Source: Metallyticus violacea (taxonomy: Eukaryota; Arthropoda; Insecta; Mantodea; Metallyticidae). From it: a stretch of DNA of 64,000 nt. The notes beneath the pieces were generated by a model. That model made no database searches, was not told the DNA's origin, and worked only from the letters and a program-made list of their open reading frames with translations. The stretch's first letter is position 1. Every line of letters begins with the position of its first letter. This document shows positions 50,138 through 61,644 of the stretch, in pieces. Location: positions 1,116,001 through 1,180,000 of the forward strand of contig JAUJEO010000021.1 in assembly GCA_030762175.1 (NCBI GenBank). The letters run 5' to 3'. A program made the position numbers and the translations under genes.

Positions 50138-51938
50138 ACTGTTTCTCTTTCATTATACTACTTTGATAGCCTCAGCAAAGCATATTATGCACAAAGAATC
50201 TCTAAAAGAAAAAAAAAATTTTTCGAAATTTGGAACTTCGTTTGAATCACTTTTTTTCCGTTCTTATTTGAGATAACTGGTTCTCTTTCATTATACTAGT
50301 TTGATAGCCTCAGTAAAGCATATCATGCACAAAGAATCTCGAAAAGAAAAAAAATTTTTTTCGAAGTTTGGAAACTTCATTAGAATCACTTTTTTTCCGT
50401 TCTTATTTGAGATAACTGGTTCTCTTTCATTATAGTAGTTTGATAGCCTCAGAAAAGCATATTATGCACAAAGAATCTCGAAAAGAAAAAAAATTTTTTT
50501 CGAAGTTAGGAAACTTCGTTAGAATCACTTTTTTCCGTTCTTATTTGAGATAACTGGTTCTCTTTCATTATACTAGTTTGATAGCCTCAATAAAGCATAT
50601 TATGCACAAAGAATCTCAAAGAAAAAAATTTTTTTTCGAAGTTTGCAAACTTCGTTTGAATCACTGTTTTTCCGTTCTTATTTGAGATAACTGGTTCTCT
50701 TTCACTATACTAGTTTGATAGCCTCAGTAAAGCATATTATGCACAAAGAATCTCGAAAAGAAAAAAGTTTTTTTTCGAAGTTTCGAAACTTCGTTTGAAT
50801 CCCTTTTTTTCCGTTCTAACTTGAGATAACTGGTTCTCTTTCATTATACTAGTTTGATAGCCTCAGTAAAGCATATTATGTGCAAAGAATCTCGAAAAGA
50901 AAAAAATTTTTTAAGAAGTTTGGAAACTTCGTTAGAATCACTTTTTTTCCGTTCTTATTTTAGATAACTGGTTCTCTTTCATTATACTAATTTGATAGCC
51001 TCAGTAAAGCATATTATGCGCAAAGAATTTCGAAAAGAAAAAAAAATTTTTCGAAGTTTGGAAACTTCGTTTGAATAACTTTTTTTTTGTTCTTATTTGA
51101 GATAACTGGTTCTCTTTCATTATACTAGTTTGATAGCCTCAGAAAAGCATATTATGCGCAAAGAATCTCGAAAAGAAAAAATTTTTTTTTCGAAGTTTGG
51201 AAACTTCGTTAGAATCACTTTTTTTCCGTTCTTATTTGAGATTACTGGTTCTCTTTCATTATAGTAGTTTGATAGCCTCAGAAAAGCATATTATGCGCAA
51301 AGAATCTCGAAAAGAAAAAATTTTTTTTCGAAGTTTGGAAACTTCTTTAGAATCACTTTTTTTCCGTTTTTATTTGCGATAACTGGTTCTCTTTCATTAT
51401 ACTAGTTTGATAGCCTCAGAAAACCATATTATGCGCAAAGAATCTCGAAAAGAAAAAAAATTTTTTTCGAAGTTTGGAAACTTCGTTAGAATCACTTTTT
51501 ATCCGTTCTTATTTGAGATAACTGGTTCTCTTTCATTATACTAGTTTGATAGCCTCAGAAAAGCATATTATGCACAAAGAATCTCGAAAAGAAAAAAAAA
51601 TTTTTTCGAAGTTTGGAAACTTCGTTAGAATCATTTTTTTTTCCGTTCTTATTTGAAATAACTGAATCTCTTTCATTATACTAGTTTGATAACCTCAGAA
51701 AAGCATATTATGCGAACAGAATCTCGAAAAGAAAAAAGTTTTTTTTCGAAGTTTGGAAACTTCGTTTGAATAACTTTTTTTCCGTTCTTATTTGAGATAA
51801 CTGGTTCTCTTTCATTATACTAGTTTGATAGCCTCAGAAAAGCATATTATGCACAAAGAATCTCGAAAAGAAAAAAAATTTTTTTCGAAGTTAGGAAACT
51901 TCGTTAGAATCACTTTTTTTCCGCTCTTATTTGAGATA
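50138..51938 (+). repeat. HOR unit C8: 13 monomers (m1-m7/m31, m32-m35, m36/m44, m45)
   Basis: The shortest unit. m1 marker at 50138 and only 1,801 bp to the next. m1-m6 are followed by a hybrid m7/m31 monomer (50967-51104), then m32-m35, hybrid m36/m44 (51661-51799) and m45. It is the product of the 1,801-bp tandem duplication. Private changes are 'actactttgatagcc' in m1 (about 50156), 'tttttttttgttc' in the hybrid (about 51080) and 'gcgc' instead of 'gcac' in m33 (about 51295). Confidence 0.87.
50967..51104 (+). other. Hybrid monomer m7/m31
   Basis: It begins 'actaatttg', 'gcgc', 'aatttcg' (m7) and ends 'gaaacttcgtttgaataac' (m31). It also carries 'ttttttttgttc', a CC-to-TT change in the otherwise stable 'ccgttc', absent from the other copy of the duplication. 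Confidence 0.88.
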
Positions 51939-54900
51939 ACTGTTTCTCTTTCATTATACTAGTTTGATAGCCTCAGCAAAGCATATTATGCACAAAGAAT
52001 CTCTAAAAGAAAAAAAAAATTTTTCGAAATTTGGAACTTCGTTTGAATCACTTTTTTTCCGTTCTTATTTGAGATAACTGGTTCTCTTTCATTATACTAG
52101 TTTGATAGCCTCAGTAAAGCATATCATGCACAAAGAATCTCGAAAAGAAAAAAAATTTTTTTCGAAGTTTGGAAACTTCATTAGAATCACTTTTTTTCCG
52201 TTCTTATTTGAGATAACTGGTTCTCTTTCATTATAGTAGTTTGATAGCCTCAGAAAAGCATATTATGCACAAAGAATCTCGAAAAGAAAAAAAATTTTTT
52301 TCGAAGTTAGGAAACTTCGTTAGAATCACTTTTTTCCGTTCTTATTTGAGATAACTGGTTCTCTTTCATTATACTAGTTTGATAGCCTCAATAAAGCATA
52401 TTATGCACAAAGAATCTCAAAGAAAAAAATTTTTTTTCGAAGTTTGCAAACTTCGTTTGAATCACTGTTTTTCCGTTCTTATTTGAGATAACTGGTTCTC
52501 TTTCACTATACTAGTTTGATAGCCTCAGTAAAGCATATTATGCACAAAGAATCTCGAAAAGAAAAAAGTTTTTTTTCGAAGTTTCGAAACTTCGTTTGAA
52601 TCCCTTTTTTTCCGTTCTAACTTGAGATAACTGGTTCTCTTTCATTATACTAGTTTGATAGCCTCAGTAAAGCATATTATGTGCAAAGAATCTCGAAAAG
52701 AAAAAAATTTTTTAAGAAGTTTGGAAACTTCGTTAGAATCACTTTTTTTCCGTTCTTATTTTAGATAACTGGTTCTCTTTCATTATACTAATTTGATAGC
52801 CTCAGTAAAGCATATTATGCGCAAAGAATTTCGAAAAGAAAAAAAAATTTTTCGAAGTTTGGAAACGTCGTTAGAATCACTTTTTTTCCGTTCTTATTTG
52901 AGATAACTGGTTCTCTTTCATTATACTAGTTTGATAGCCTCAGAAAGGCATATTATGCGCAAAGAATCTCGAAAAGAAAAAAGTTTTTTTTCGAAGTTTG
53001 GAAACTTCGTTTGAATAACTTTTTTCCGTTCTTATTTGAGATAACTGGTTCTCTTTCATTATACTAGTTTGATAGCCTCAGAAAAGCATATTATGCGCAA
53101 AGAATCTCGAAAAGAAAAAATTTTTTTTTCGAAGTTTGGAAACTTCTTTAGAATCACTTTTTTTCCGTTTTTATTTGCGATAACTGGTTCTCTTTCATTA
53201 TACTAGTTTGATAGCCTCAGAAAACCATATTATGCGCAAAGAATCTCGAAAAGAAAAAAAATTTTTTTCGAAGTTTGGAAACTTCGTTATAATCACTTTT
53301 TATCCGTTCTTATTTGAGATAACTGGTTCTCTTTCACTATACTAGTTTGATAGCCTCAGTAAAGCATATTATGCACAAAGAATCTCGAAAGAAAAAAGTT
53401 TTTTTTCGAAGTTTCGAAACTTCGTTTGACTCACTTTTTTTCCGTTCTAATTTGACATAACTGGTTCTCTTTCATTATACTAGTTTGATAGCCTCATTAA
53501 AGCATATTATGTGCAAAGAATCTCGAAAAGAAAAAAATTTTTTTTCGAATTTTGGAAACTTCGTTAGAATCACTTTTTTTCCGTTCTTATTTTAGGTAAC
53601 TGGTTCTCTTTCATTATACTAATTTGATAGCCTCAGTAAAGCATATTATGCGCAAAGAATCTTGAAAAGAAAAAAAATTTTTTTCGAAGTTTGGAAACGT
53701 CGTTAGAATCACTTTTTTTCCGTTCTTATTTGAGATAACTGGTTCTCTTTCATTATACTAGTTTGATAGCCTCAGAAAAGCATATTATGCGCAAAGAATC
53801 TCGAAAAGAAAAAAGTTTTTTTTCGAAGTTTGGAAACTTCGTTTGAATAACTTTTTTTCCGTTCTTATTTGAGATAACTGGTTCTCTTTCATTATTCTAG
53901 TTTGAAGCCTCAGTAAAGCATATTATGCACAAAATATCTCGAAAAGAAAAAAAATGTTTTTCGAAGTTTGGAAACTTCATTAGAATCACTTTTTTTCCGC
54001 TCTTATTTGAGATAACTGGTTCTCTTTCATTATACTAGTTTGATAGCCTCAGTAAAGCATATCATGCACAAAGAATCTCGAAAAGAAAAAAAATTTTTTT
54101 CGAAGTTTGGAAACTTCATTAGAATCACTTTTTTTCCGTTCTTATTTGAGATAACTGGTTCTCTTTCATTATAGTAGTTTGATAGCCTCAGAAAAGCATA
54201 TTATGCACAAAGAATCTCGAAAAGAAAAAAATTTTTTTTCGAAGTTAGGAAACTTCGTTAGAATCACTTTTTTCCGTTCTTATTTGAGATAACTGGTTCT
54301 CTTTCATTATACTAGTTTGATAGCCTCAGCAAAGCATATTATGCACAAAGAATCTCGAAAAGAAAAAAAAATTTTTTCGAAGTTTGGAAACTTCGTTTGA
54401 ATCACTTTTTTTCCGTTCTTATTTGAGATAACTGGTTCTCTTTCACTATACTAGTTTGATAGCCTCAGTAAAGCATATTATGCACAAAGAATCTCGAAAA
54501 GAAAAAAGTTTTTTTTCGAAGTTTCGAAACTTCGTTTGAATCACTTTTTTTCCGTTCTAACTTGAGATAACTGGTTCTCTTTCATTATACTAGTTTATAG
54601 CCTTAGTAAAGCATATTATGTGCAAAGAATCTCGAAAAGAAAAAAAATTTTTTTCGAAGTTTGGAAACTTCGTTAGAATCACTTTTTTTCCGTTCTTATT
54701 TTAGATAACTGGTTCTCTTTCATTATACTAATTTGATAGCCTCAGTAAAGCATATTATGCGCAAAGAATCTCGAAAAGAAAAAAAAATTTTTTCGAAGTT
54801 TAGAAACGTCGTTAGAATCACTTTTTTTCCGTTCTTATTTGAGATAACTGGTTCTCTTTCATTATACTAGTTTGATAGCCTCAGAAAAGCATATTATGCG

Positions 54901-56790
54901 CAAAGAATCTCGAAAAGAAAAAAGTTTTTTTTCGAAGTTTGGAAACTTCGTTTGAATAACTTTTTTTCCGTTCTTATTTGAGATAACTGGTTCTCTTTCA
55001 TTATACTAGTTTGATAGCCTCAGAAAAGCATATTATGCGCAAAGAATCTCGAAAAGAAAAAATTTTTTTTTCGAAGTTTGGAAACTTCGTTAGAATCACT
55101 TTTTTTCCGTTCTTATTTGAGATTACTGGTTCTCTTTCATTATAGTAGTTTGATAGCCTTAGAAAAGCATATTATGCACAAAGAATCTCGAAAAGAAAAA
55201 AGTTTTTTTTCGAAGTTTGGAAACTTCGTTTGAATAACTTTTTTTCCGCTCTTATTTGAGATAACTGGTTCTCTTTCATTATACTAGTTTGATAGCCTCA
55301 GTAAAGCATATCATGCACAAAGAATCTCGAAAAGAAAAAAAATTTTTTTCGAAGTTTGGAAACTTCATTAGAATCACTTTTTTTCCGTTCTTATTTGAGA
55401 TAACTGGTTCTCTTTCATTATAGTAGTTTGATAGCCTCAGAAAAGCATATTATGCACAAAGAATCTCGAAAGGAAAAAAAATTTTTTTCGAAGTTAGGAA
55501 ACTTAGTTAGAATCACTTTTTTCCGTTCTTATTTGAGATAATTGGTTCTCTTTCATTATACTAGTTTGATAGCCTCAGAAAAGCATATTATGCACAAAGA
55601 ATCTCGAAAAGAAAAAAAATTTTTTTCGAAGTTTGGAAACTTCGTTTGAATCACTTTTTTCCGTTCTTATTTGAGATAACTGGTTCTCTTTCACTATACT
55701 AGTTTGATAGCCTCAGTAAAGCATATTATGCACAAAGAATCTCGAAAAGAAAAAAGTTTTTTTTTGAAGTTTCGAAACTTCGTTTGAATCACTTTTTTTC
55801 CGTTCTAACTTGAGATAACTGGTTCTCTTTCATTATAATAGTTTATAGCCTTAGTAAAGCATATTATGTGCAAAGAATCTCGAAAAGAAAAAAATTTTTT
55901 TTTAGAAGTTTGGAAACTTCTTTGGAATCACTTTTTTTCCGTTCTTATTTTAGATAACTGGTTCTCTTTCATTATACTAGTTTGATAGCCTCAGAAAGGC
56001 ATATTATGCGCAAAGAATCTCGAAAAGAAAAAAGTTTTTTTTCGAAGTTTGGAAACTTCGTTTGAATAACTTTTTTTCCGTTCTTATTTGAGATAACTGG
56101 TTCTCTTTCATTATACTAGTTTGATAGCCTCAGAAAAGCATATTATGCGCAAAGAATCTCGAAAAGAAAAAATTTTTTTTTCGAAGTTTGGAAACTTCGT
56201 TAGAATCACTTTTTTTCCGTTCTTATTTGAGATTACTGGTTCTCTTTCATTATAGTAGTTTGATAGCCTCAGAAAAGCATATTATGCACAAAGAATCTCG
56301 AAAAGAAAAAATTTTTTTTCGAAGTTTGGAAACTTCTTTAGAATCACTTTTTTTCCGTTTTTATTTGCGATAACTGGTTCTCTTTCATTATACTAGTTTG
56401 ATAGCCTCAGAAAACCATATTATGCGCAAAGAATCTCGAAAAGAAAAAAAATTTTTTTCGAAGTTTGGAAACTTCGTTAGAATCACTTTTTATCCGTTAT
56501 TATTTGAGATAACTGGTTCTCTTTCATTATACTAGTTTGATAGCCTCAGAAAAGCATATTATGCACAAAGAATCTCGAAAAGAAAAAAAAATTTTTTCGA
56601 AGTTTGGAAACTTCGTTAGAATCATTTTTTTTTCCGTTCTTATTTGAAATAACTGAATCTCTTTCATTATACTAGTTTGATAACCTCAGAAAAGCATATT
56701 ATGCGAACAGAATCTCGAAAAGAAAAAAGTTTTTTTTCGAAGTTTGGAAACTTCGTTTGAATATCTTTTTTTCCGTTCTTATTTGAGATA
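51939..56790 (+). repeat. HOR unit C9a: m1-m29, m31-m36 (35 monomers), copy of C5a
   Basis: m1 marker at 51939, m15 marker at 53895 with alpha 'gaagcc', m27 'gataattgg' (55540), m36 'gcgaacag' (about 56702). It follows C5a, but m30 is missing: m29 passes directly to m31 within 55952-55980. A private 'ccgttattatttg' lies in m34 (about 56494). Like C5a it breaks after m36 and joins m2. Confidence 0.85.
55952..55980 (+). other. Junction m29 to m31 (m30 lost)
   Basis: m29 ends 'ttattttagat', which is normally followed by m30 ('actaatttg', 'cctaag'). Here the next monomer has 'actagtttg' and 'cagaaaggc', the m31 signature. This accounts for one of the 139-bp steps between C5a and C9a. Confidence 0.85.
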
Positions 56791-59700
56791 ACTGGTTCTC
56801 TTTCATTATACTAGTTTGATAGCCTCAGTAAAGCATATCATGCACAAAGAACCTCGAAAAGAAAAAAAATTTTTTTCGAAGTTTGGAAACTTCATTAGAA
56901 TCACTTTTTTTCCGTTCTTATTTGAGATAACTGGTTCTCTTTCATTATAGTAGTTTGATAGCCTCAGAAAAGCATATTATGCACAAAGAATCTCGAAAAG
57001 AAAAAAAATTTTTTTCGAAGTTAGGAAACTTCGTTAGAATCACTTTTTTCCGTTCTTATTTGAGATAACTGGTTCTCTTTCATTATACTAGTTTGATAGC
57101 CTCAATAAAGCATATTATGCACAAAGAATCTCAAAGAAAAAAAATTTTTTTCGAAGTTTGCAAACTTCGTTTGAATCACTTTTTTTCCGTTCTTATTTGA
57201 GATAACTGGTTCTCTTTCACTATACTAGTTTGATAGCCTCAGTAAAGCATATTATGCACAAAGAATCTCGAAAAGAAAAAAGTTTTTTTTCGAAGTTTCG
57301 AAACTTCGTTTGAATCCCTTTTTTTCCGTTCTAACTTGAGATAACTGGTTCTCTTTCATTATACTAGTTTGATAGCCTCAGTAAAGCATATCATGTGCAA
57401 AGAATCTCGAAAAGAAAAAAAATTTTTTAAGAAGTTTGGAAACTTCGTTAGAATCACTTTTTTTCCGTTCTTATTTTAGATAACTGGTTCTCTTTCATTA
57501 TACTAATTTGATAGCCTCAGTAAAGCATATTATGCGCAAAGAATTTCGAAAAGAAAAAAAAAATTTTCGAAGTTTGGAAACGTCGTTAGAATCACTTTTT
57601 TTCCGTTCTTATTTGAGATAACTGGTTCTCTTTCATTATACTAGTTTGATAGCCTCAGAAAGGCATATTATGCGCAAAGAATCTCGAAAAGAAAAAAGTT
57701 TTTTTTCGAAGTTTGGAAAATTCGTTTGAATAACTTTTTATCCGTTCTTATTTGAGATAACTGGTTCTCTTTCACTATACTAGTTTGATAGCCTCAGTAA
57801 AGCATATTATGCACAAAGAATCTCGAAAGAAAAAAGTTTTTTTTCGAAGTTTCGAAACTTCGTTTGACTCACTTTTTTTCCGTTCTAATTTGACATAACT
57901 GGTTCTCTTTCATTATACTAGTTTGATAGCCTCAGTAAAGCATATTATGTGCAAAGAATCTCGAAAAGAAAAAAATTTTTTTTCGAATTTTGGAAACTTC
58001 GTTAGAATCACTTTTTTTCCGTTCTTATTTTAGGTAACTGGTTCTCTTTCATTATACTAATTTGATAGCCTCAGTAAAGCATATTATGCGCAAAGAATCT
58101 TGAAAAGAAAAAAAATTTTTTTCGAAGTTTGGAAACGTCGTTAGAATCACTTTTTTTCCGTTCTTATTTGAGATAACTGGTTCTCTTTCATTATACTAGT
58201 TTGATAGCCTCAGAAAAGCATATTATGCGCAAAGAATCTCGAAAAGAAAAAAGTTTTTTTTCGAAGTTTGGAAACTTCGTTTGAATAACTTTTTTTCCGT
58301 TCTTATTTGAGATAACTGGTTCTCTTTCATTATTCTAGTTTGATAGCCTCAGTAAAGCATATTATGCACAAAATATCTCGAAAAGAAAAAAAATGTTTTT
58401 CGAAGTTTGGAAACTTCATTAGAATCACTTTTTTTCCGCTCTTATTTGAGATAACTGGTTCTCTTTCATTATACTAGTTTGATAGCCTCAGTAAAGCATA
58501 TCATGCACAAAGAATCTCGAAAAGAAAAAAAATTTTTTTCGAAGTTTGGAAACTTCATTAGAATCACTTTTTTTCCGTTCTTATTTGAGATAACTGGTTC
58601 TCTTTCATTATAGTAGTTTGATAGCCTCAGAAAAGCATATTATGCACAAAGAATCTCGAAAAGAAAAAAATTTTTTTTCGAAGTTAGGAAACTTCGTTAG
58701 AATCACTTTTTTCCGTTCTTATTTGAGATAACTGGTTCTCTTTCATTATACTAGTTTGATAGCCTCAGCAAAGCATATTATGCACAAAGAATCTCGAAAA
58801 GAAAAAAAAATTTTTTCGAAGTTTGGAAACTTCGTTTGAATCACTTTTTTTCCGTTCTTATTTGAGATAACTGGTTCTCTTTCACTATACTAGTTTGATA
58901 GCCTCAGTAAAGCATATTATGCACAAAGAATCTCGAAAAGAAAAAAGTTTTTTTTCGAAGTTTCGAAACTTCGTTTGAATCACTTTTTTTCCGTTCTAAC
59001 TTGAGATAACTGGTTCTCTTTCATTATACTAGTTTATAGCCTTAGTAAAGCATATTATGTGCAAAGAATCTCGAAAAGAAAAAAAATTTTTTTCGAAGTT
59101 TGGAAACTTCGTTAGAATCACTTTTTTTCCGTTCTTATTTTAGATAACTGGTTCTCTTTTATTATACTAATTTGATAGCCTCAGTAAAGCATATTATGCG
59201 CAAAGAATCTCGAAAAGAAAAAAAAATTTTTTCGAAGTTTAGAAACGTCGTTAGAATCACTTTTTTTCCGTTCTTATTTGAGATAACTGGTTCTCTTTCA
59301 TTATACTAGTTTGATAGCCTCAGAAAAGCATATTATGCGCAAAGAATCTCGAAAAGAAAAAATTTTTTTTTCGAAGTTTGGAAACTTCGTTAGAATCACT
59401 TTTTTTCCGTTCTTATTTGAGATTACTGGTTCTCTTTCATTATAGTAGTTTGATAGCCTTAGAAAAGCATATTATGCACAAAGAATCTCGAAAAGAAAAA
59501 AGTTTTTTTTCGAAGTTTGGAAACTTCGTTTGAATAACTTTTTTTCCGTTCTTATTTGAGATAACTGGTTCTCTTTCATTATAGTAGTTTGATAGCCTCA
59601 GAAAAGCATATTATGCACAAAGAATCTCGAAAGGAAAAAAAATTTTTTTCGAAGTTAGGAAACTTAGTTAGAATCACTTTTTTCCGTTCTTATTTGAGAT

Positions 59701-61644
59701 AACTGGTTCTCTTTCATTATACTAGTTTGATAGCCTCAGAAAAGCATATTATGCACAAAGAATCTCGAAAAGAAAAAAAATTTTTTTCGAAGTTTGGAAA
59801 CTTCGTTTGAATCACTTTTTTTCCGTTCTTATTTGAGATAACTGGTTCTCTTTCACTATACTAGTTTGATAGCCTCAGTAAAGCATATTATGCACAAAGA
59901 ATCTCGAAAAGAAAAAAGTTTTTTTTTGAAGTTTCGAAACTTCGTTTGAATCACTTTTTTTCCGTTCTAACTTGAGATAACTGGTTCTCTTTCATTATAA
60001 TAGTTTATAGCCTTAGTAAAGCATATTATGTGCAAAGAATCTCGAAAAGAAAAAAAATTTTTTTCGAAGTTTGGAAACTTCTAAAGAATCACTTTTTTTC
60101 CGTTCTTATTTTAGATAACTGGTTCTCTTTCATTATACTAATTTGATAGCCTAAGTAAAGCATATTATGCGCAAAGAATCTCGAAAAGAAAAAAAAATGT
60201 TTTCGAAGTTTGGAAACGTCGTTAGAATCACTTTTTTTCCGTTCTTATTTGAGATAACTGGTTCTCTTTCATTATACTAGTTTGATAGCCTCAGAAAGGC
60301 ATATTATGCGCAAAGAATCTCGAAAAGAAAAAAGTTTTTTTTCGAAGTTTGGAAACTTCGTTTGAATAACTTTTTTTCCGTTCTTATTTGAGATAACTGG
60401 TTCTCTTTCATTATACTAGTTTGATAGCCTCAGAAAAGCATATTATGCGCAAAGAATCTCGAAAAGAAAAAATTTTTTTTTCGAAGTTTGGAAACTTCGT
60501 TAGAATCACTTTTTTTCCGTTCTTATTTGAGATTACTGGTTCTCTTTCATTATAGTAGTTTGATAGCCTCAGAAAAGCATATTATGCACAAAGAATCTCG
60601 AAAAGAAAAAATTTTTTTTCGAAGTTTGGAAACTTCTTTAGAATCACTTTTTTTCCGTTTTTATTTGCGATAACTGGTTCTCTTTCATTATACTAGTTTG
60701 ATAGCCTCAGAAAACCATATTATGCGCAAAGAATCTCGAAAAGAAAAAAAATTTTTTTCGAAGTTTGGAAACTTCGTTAGAATCACTTTTTATCCGTTCT
60801 TATTTGAGATAACTGGTTCTCTTTCATTATACTAGTTTGATAGCCTCAGAAAAGCATATTATGCGCAAAGAATCTCGAAAAGAAAAAAGTTTTTTTTCGA
60901 AGTTCTGAAACTTCTTTTGAATAACTTTTTTTCCGTTCTTATTTGAGATAACTGGTTCTCTTTCATTATACTAGTTTGATAGCCTCAGAAAACCATATTA
61001 TGCGCTAAGAATCTCGAAAAGAAAAAAATTTTTTTTCGAAGTTAGGAAACTTCTTTAGAATCACTTTTTTTCCGTTCTTATTTGAGATAACTGGTTCTCT
61101 TTCACTATACTAGTTTGATAGCCTCAGAAAACCATATTATGCGCAAAGAATCTCGAAAAGAAAAAAAATTTTTTTCGAAGTTTGGAAACGTCGTTTGAAT
61201 CACTTTTTTCCGTTCTTATTTGAGATAACTGGTTATCTTTCATTATAGTAGTTTGATAGCCTCAGAAAAGCATATTATGAGCAAAGAATCTCGAAATGAA
61301 AAAAATTTTTTTTCGAAGTATGGAAACTTCCTTAGAATCACTTTTTTTCCATTCTTATTTGAGATAACTGGTTCTCTTTCCTTATACTAGTTTGATAGCC
61401 TCAGAAAAGCATATTATGCGCAAAGAATCTCGAAAAGAAAAAAGTTTTTTTTCGAAGTTTGGAAACTTCGTTTGAATAACTTTTTTTCCGTTCTTATTTG
61501 AGATAACTGGTTCTCTTTCATTATACTAGTTTGATAGCCTCAGAAAAGCATATTATGCACAAAGAATCTCGAAAAGAAAAAAAATTTTTTTCGAAGTTAG
61601 GAAACTTCGTTAGAATCACTTTTTTTCCGCTCTTATTTGAGATA
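56791..61644 (+). repeat. HOR unit C9b: copy of C5b, one monomer shorter (35 monomers)
   Basis: It has the same idiosyncratic order as C5b, with the same losses of m22, m25 and m35-m39, and shares its private m8 'ggaaaattcg' (about 57715) and m29 'cttctaaagaatc' (about 60078). The m8-to-m10 join differs: here m8 and m10 are fused within one monomer (57621-57759). Beta variants are kept (m15 marker 'ttctagtttgatagcc' at 58333). Private differences include 'gaacctcg' in m2 (about 56849) and 'aatgttttcg' in m30 (about 60197). Confidence 0.87.
57621..57759 (+). other. Hybrid monomer m8/m10
   Basis: It begins as m8 ('cagaaaggc', 'ggaaaattcg', 'gaataac') and ends 'tttttatcc', the m10 signature, so the crossover is at about 57735-57740. 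The parent stretch in C5b (33451-33620) still has both monomers, so this is a later one-monomer deletion. Confidence 0.87.

Larger units (their letters stand above)
49261..52862 (+). repeat. 1,801-bp tandem duplication of 13 monomers
   Basis: Copies at about 49261-51061 and 51062-52862. The offset is 1,801 bp at the m32 start (49396/51197), the m36/m44 hybrid (49860/51661) and the m1 marker (50138/51939). The join is inside hybrid monomer 50967-51104: m7 ('aatttcg') in its first half, m31 ('cgtttgaataac') in its second. The shared 'cactgtttttccg' in m4 (about 50663 and 52464) confirms the pairing. Confidence 0.9.

Noticed and set aside
50024..50245. A 73-codon open frame across m45 and m1
   Set aside because: TTG start and translated satellite. 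It exists only because of local variants in C8 and is not conserved in other units.
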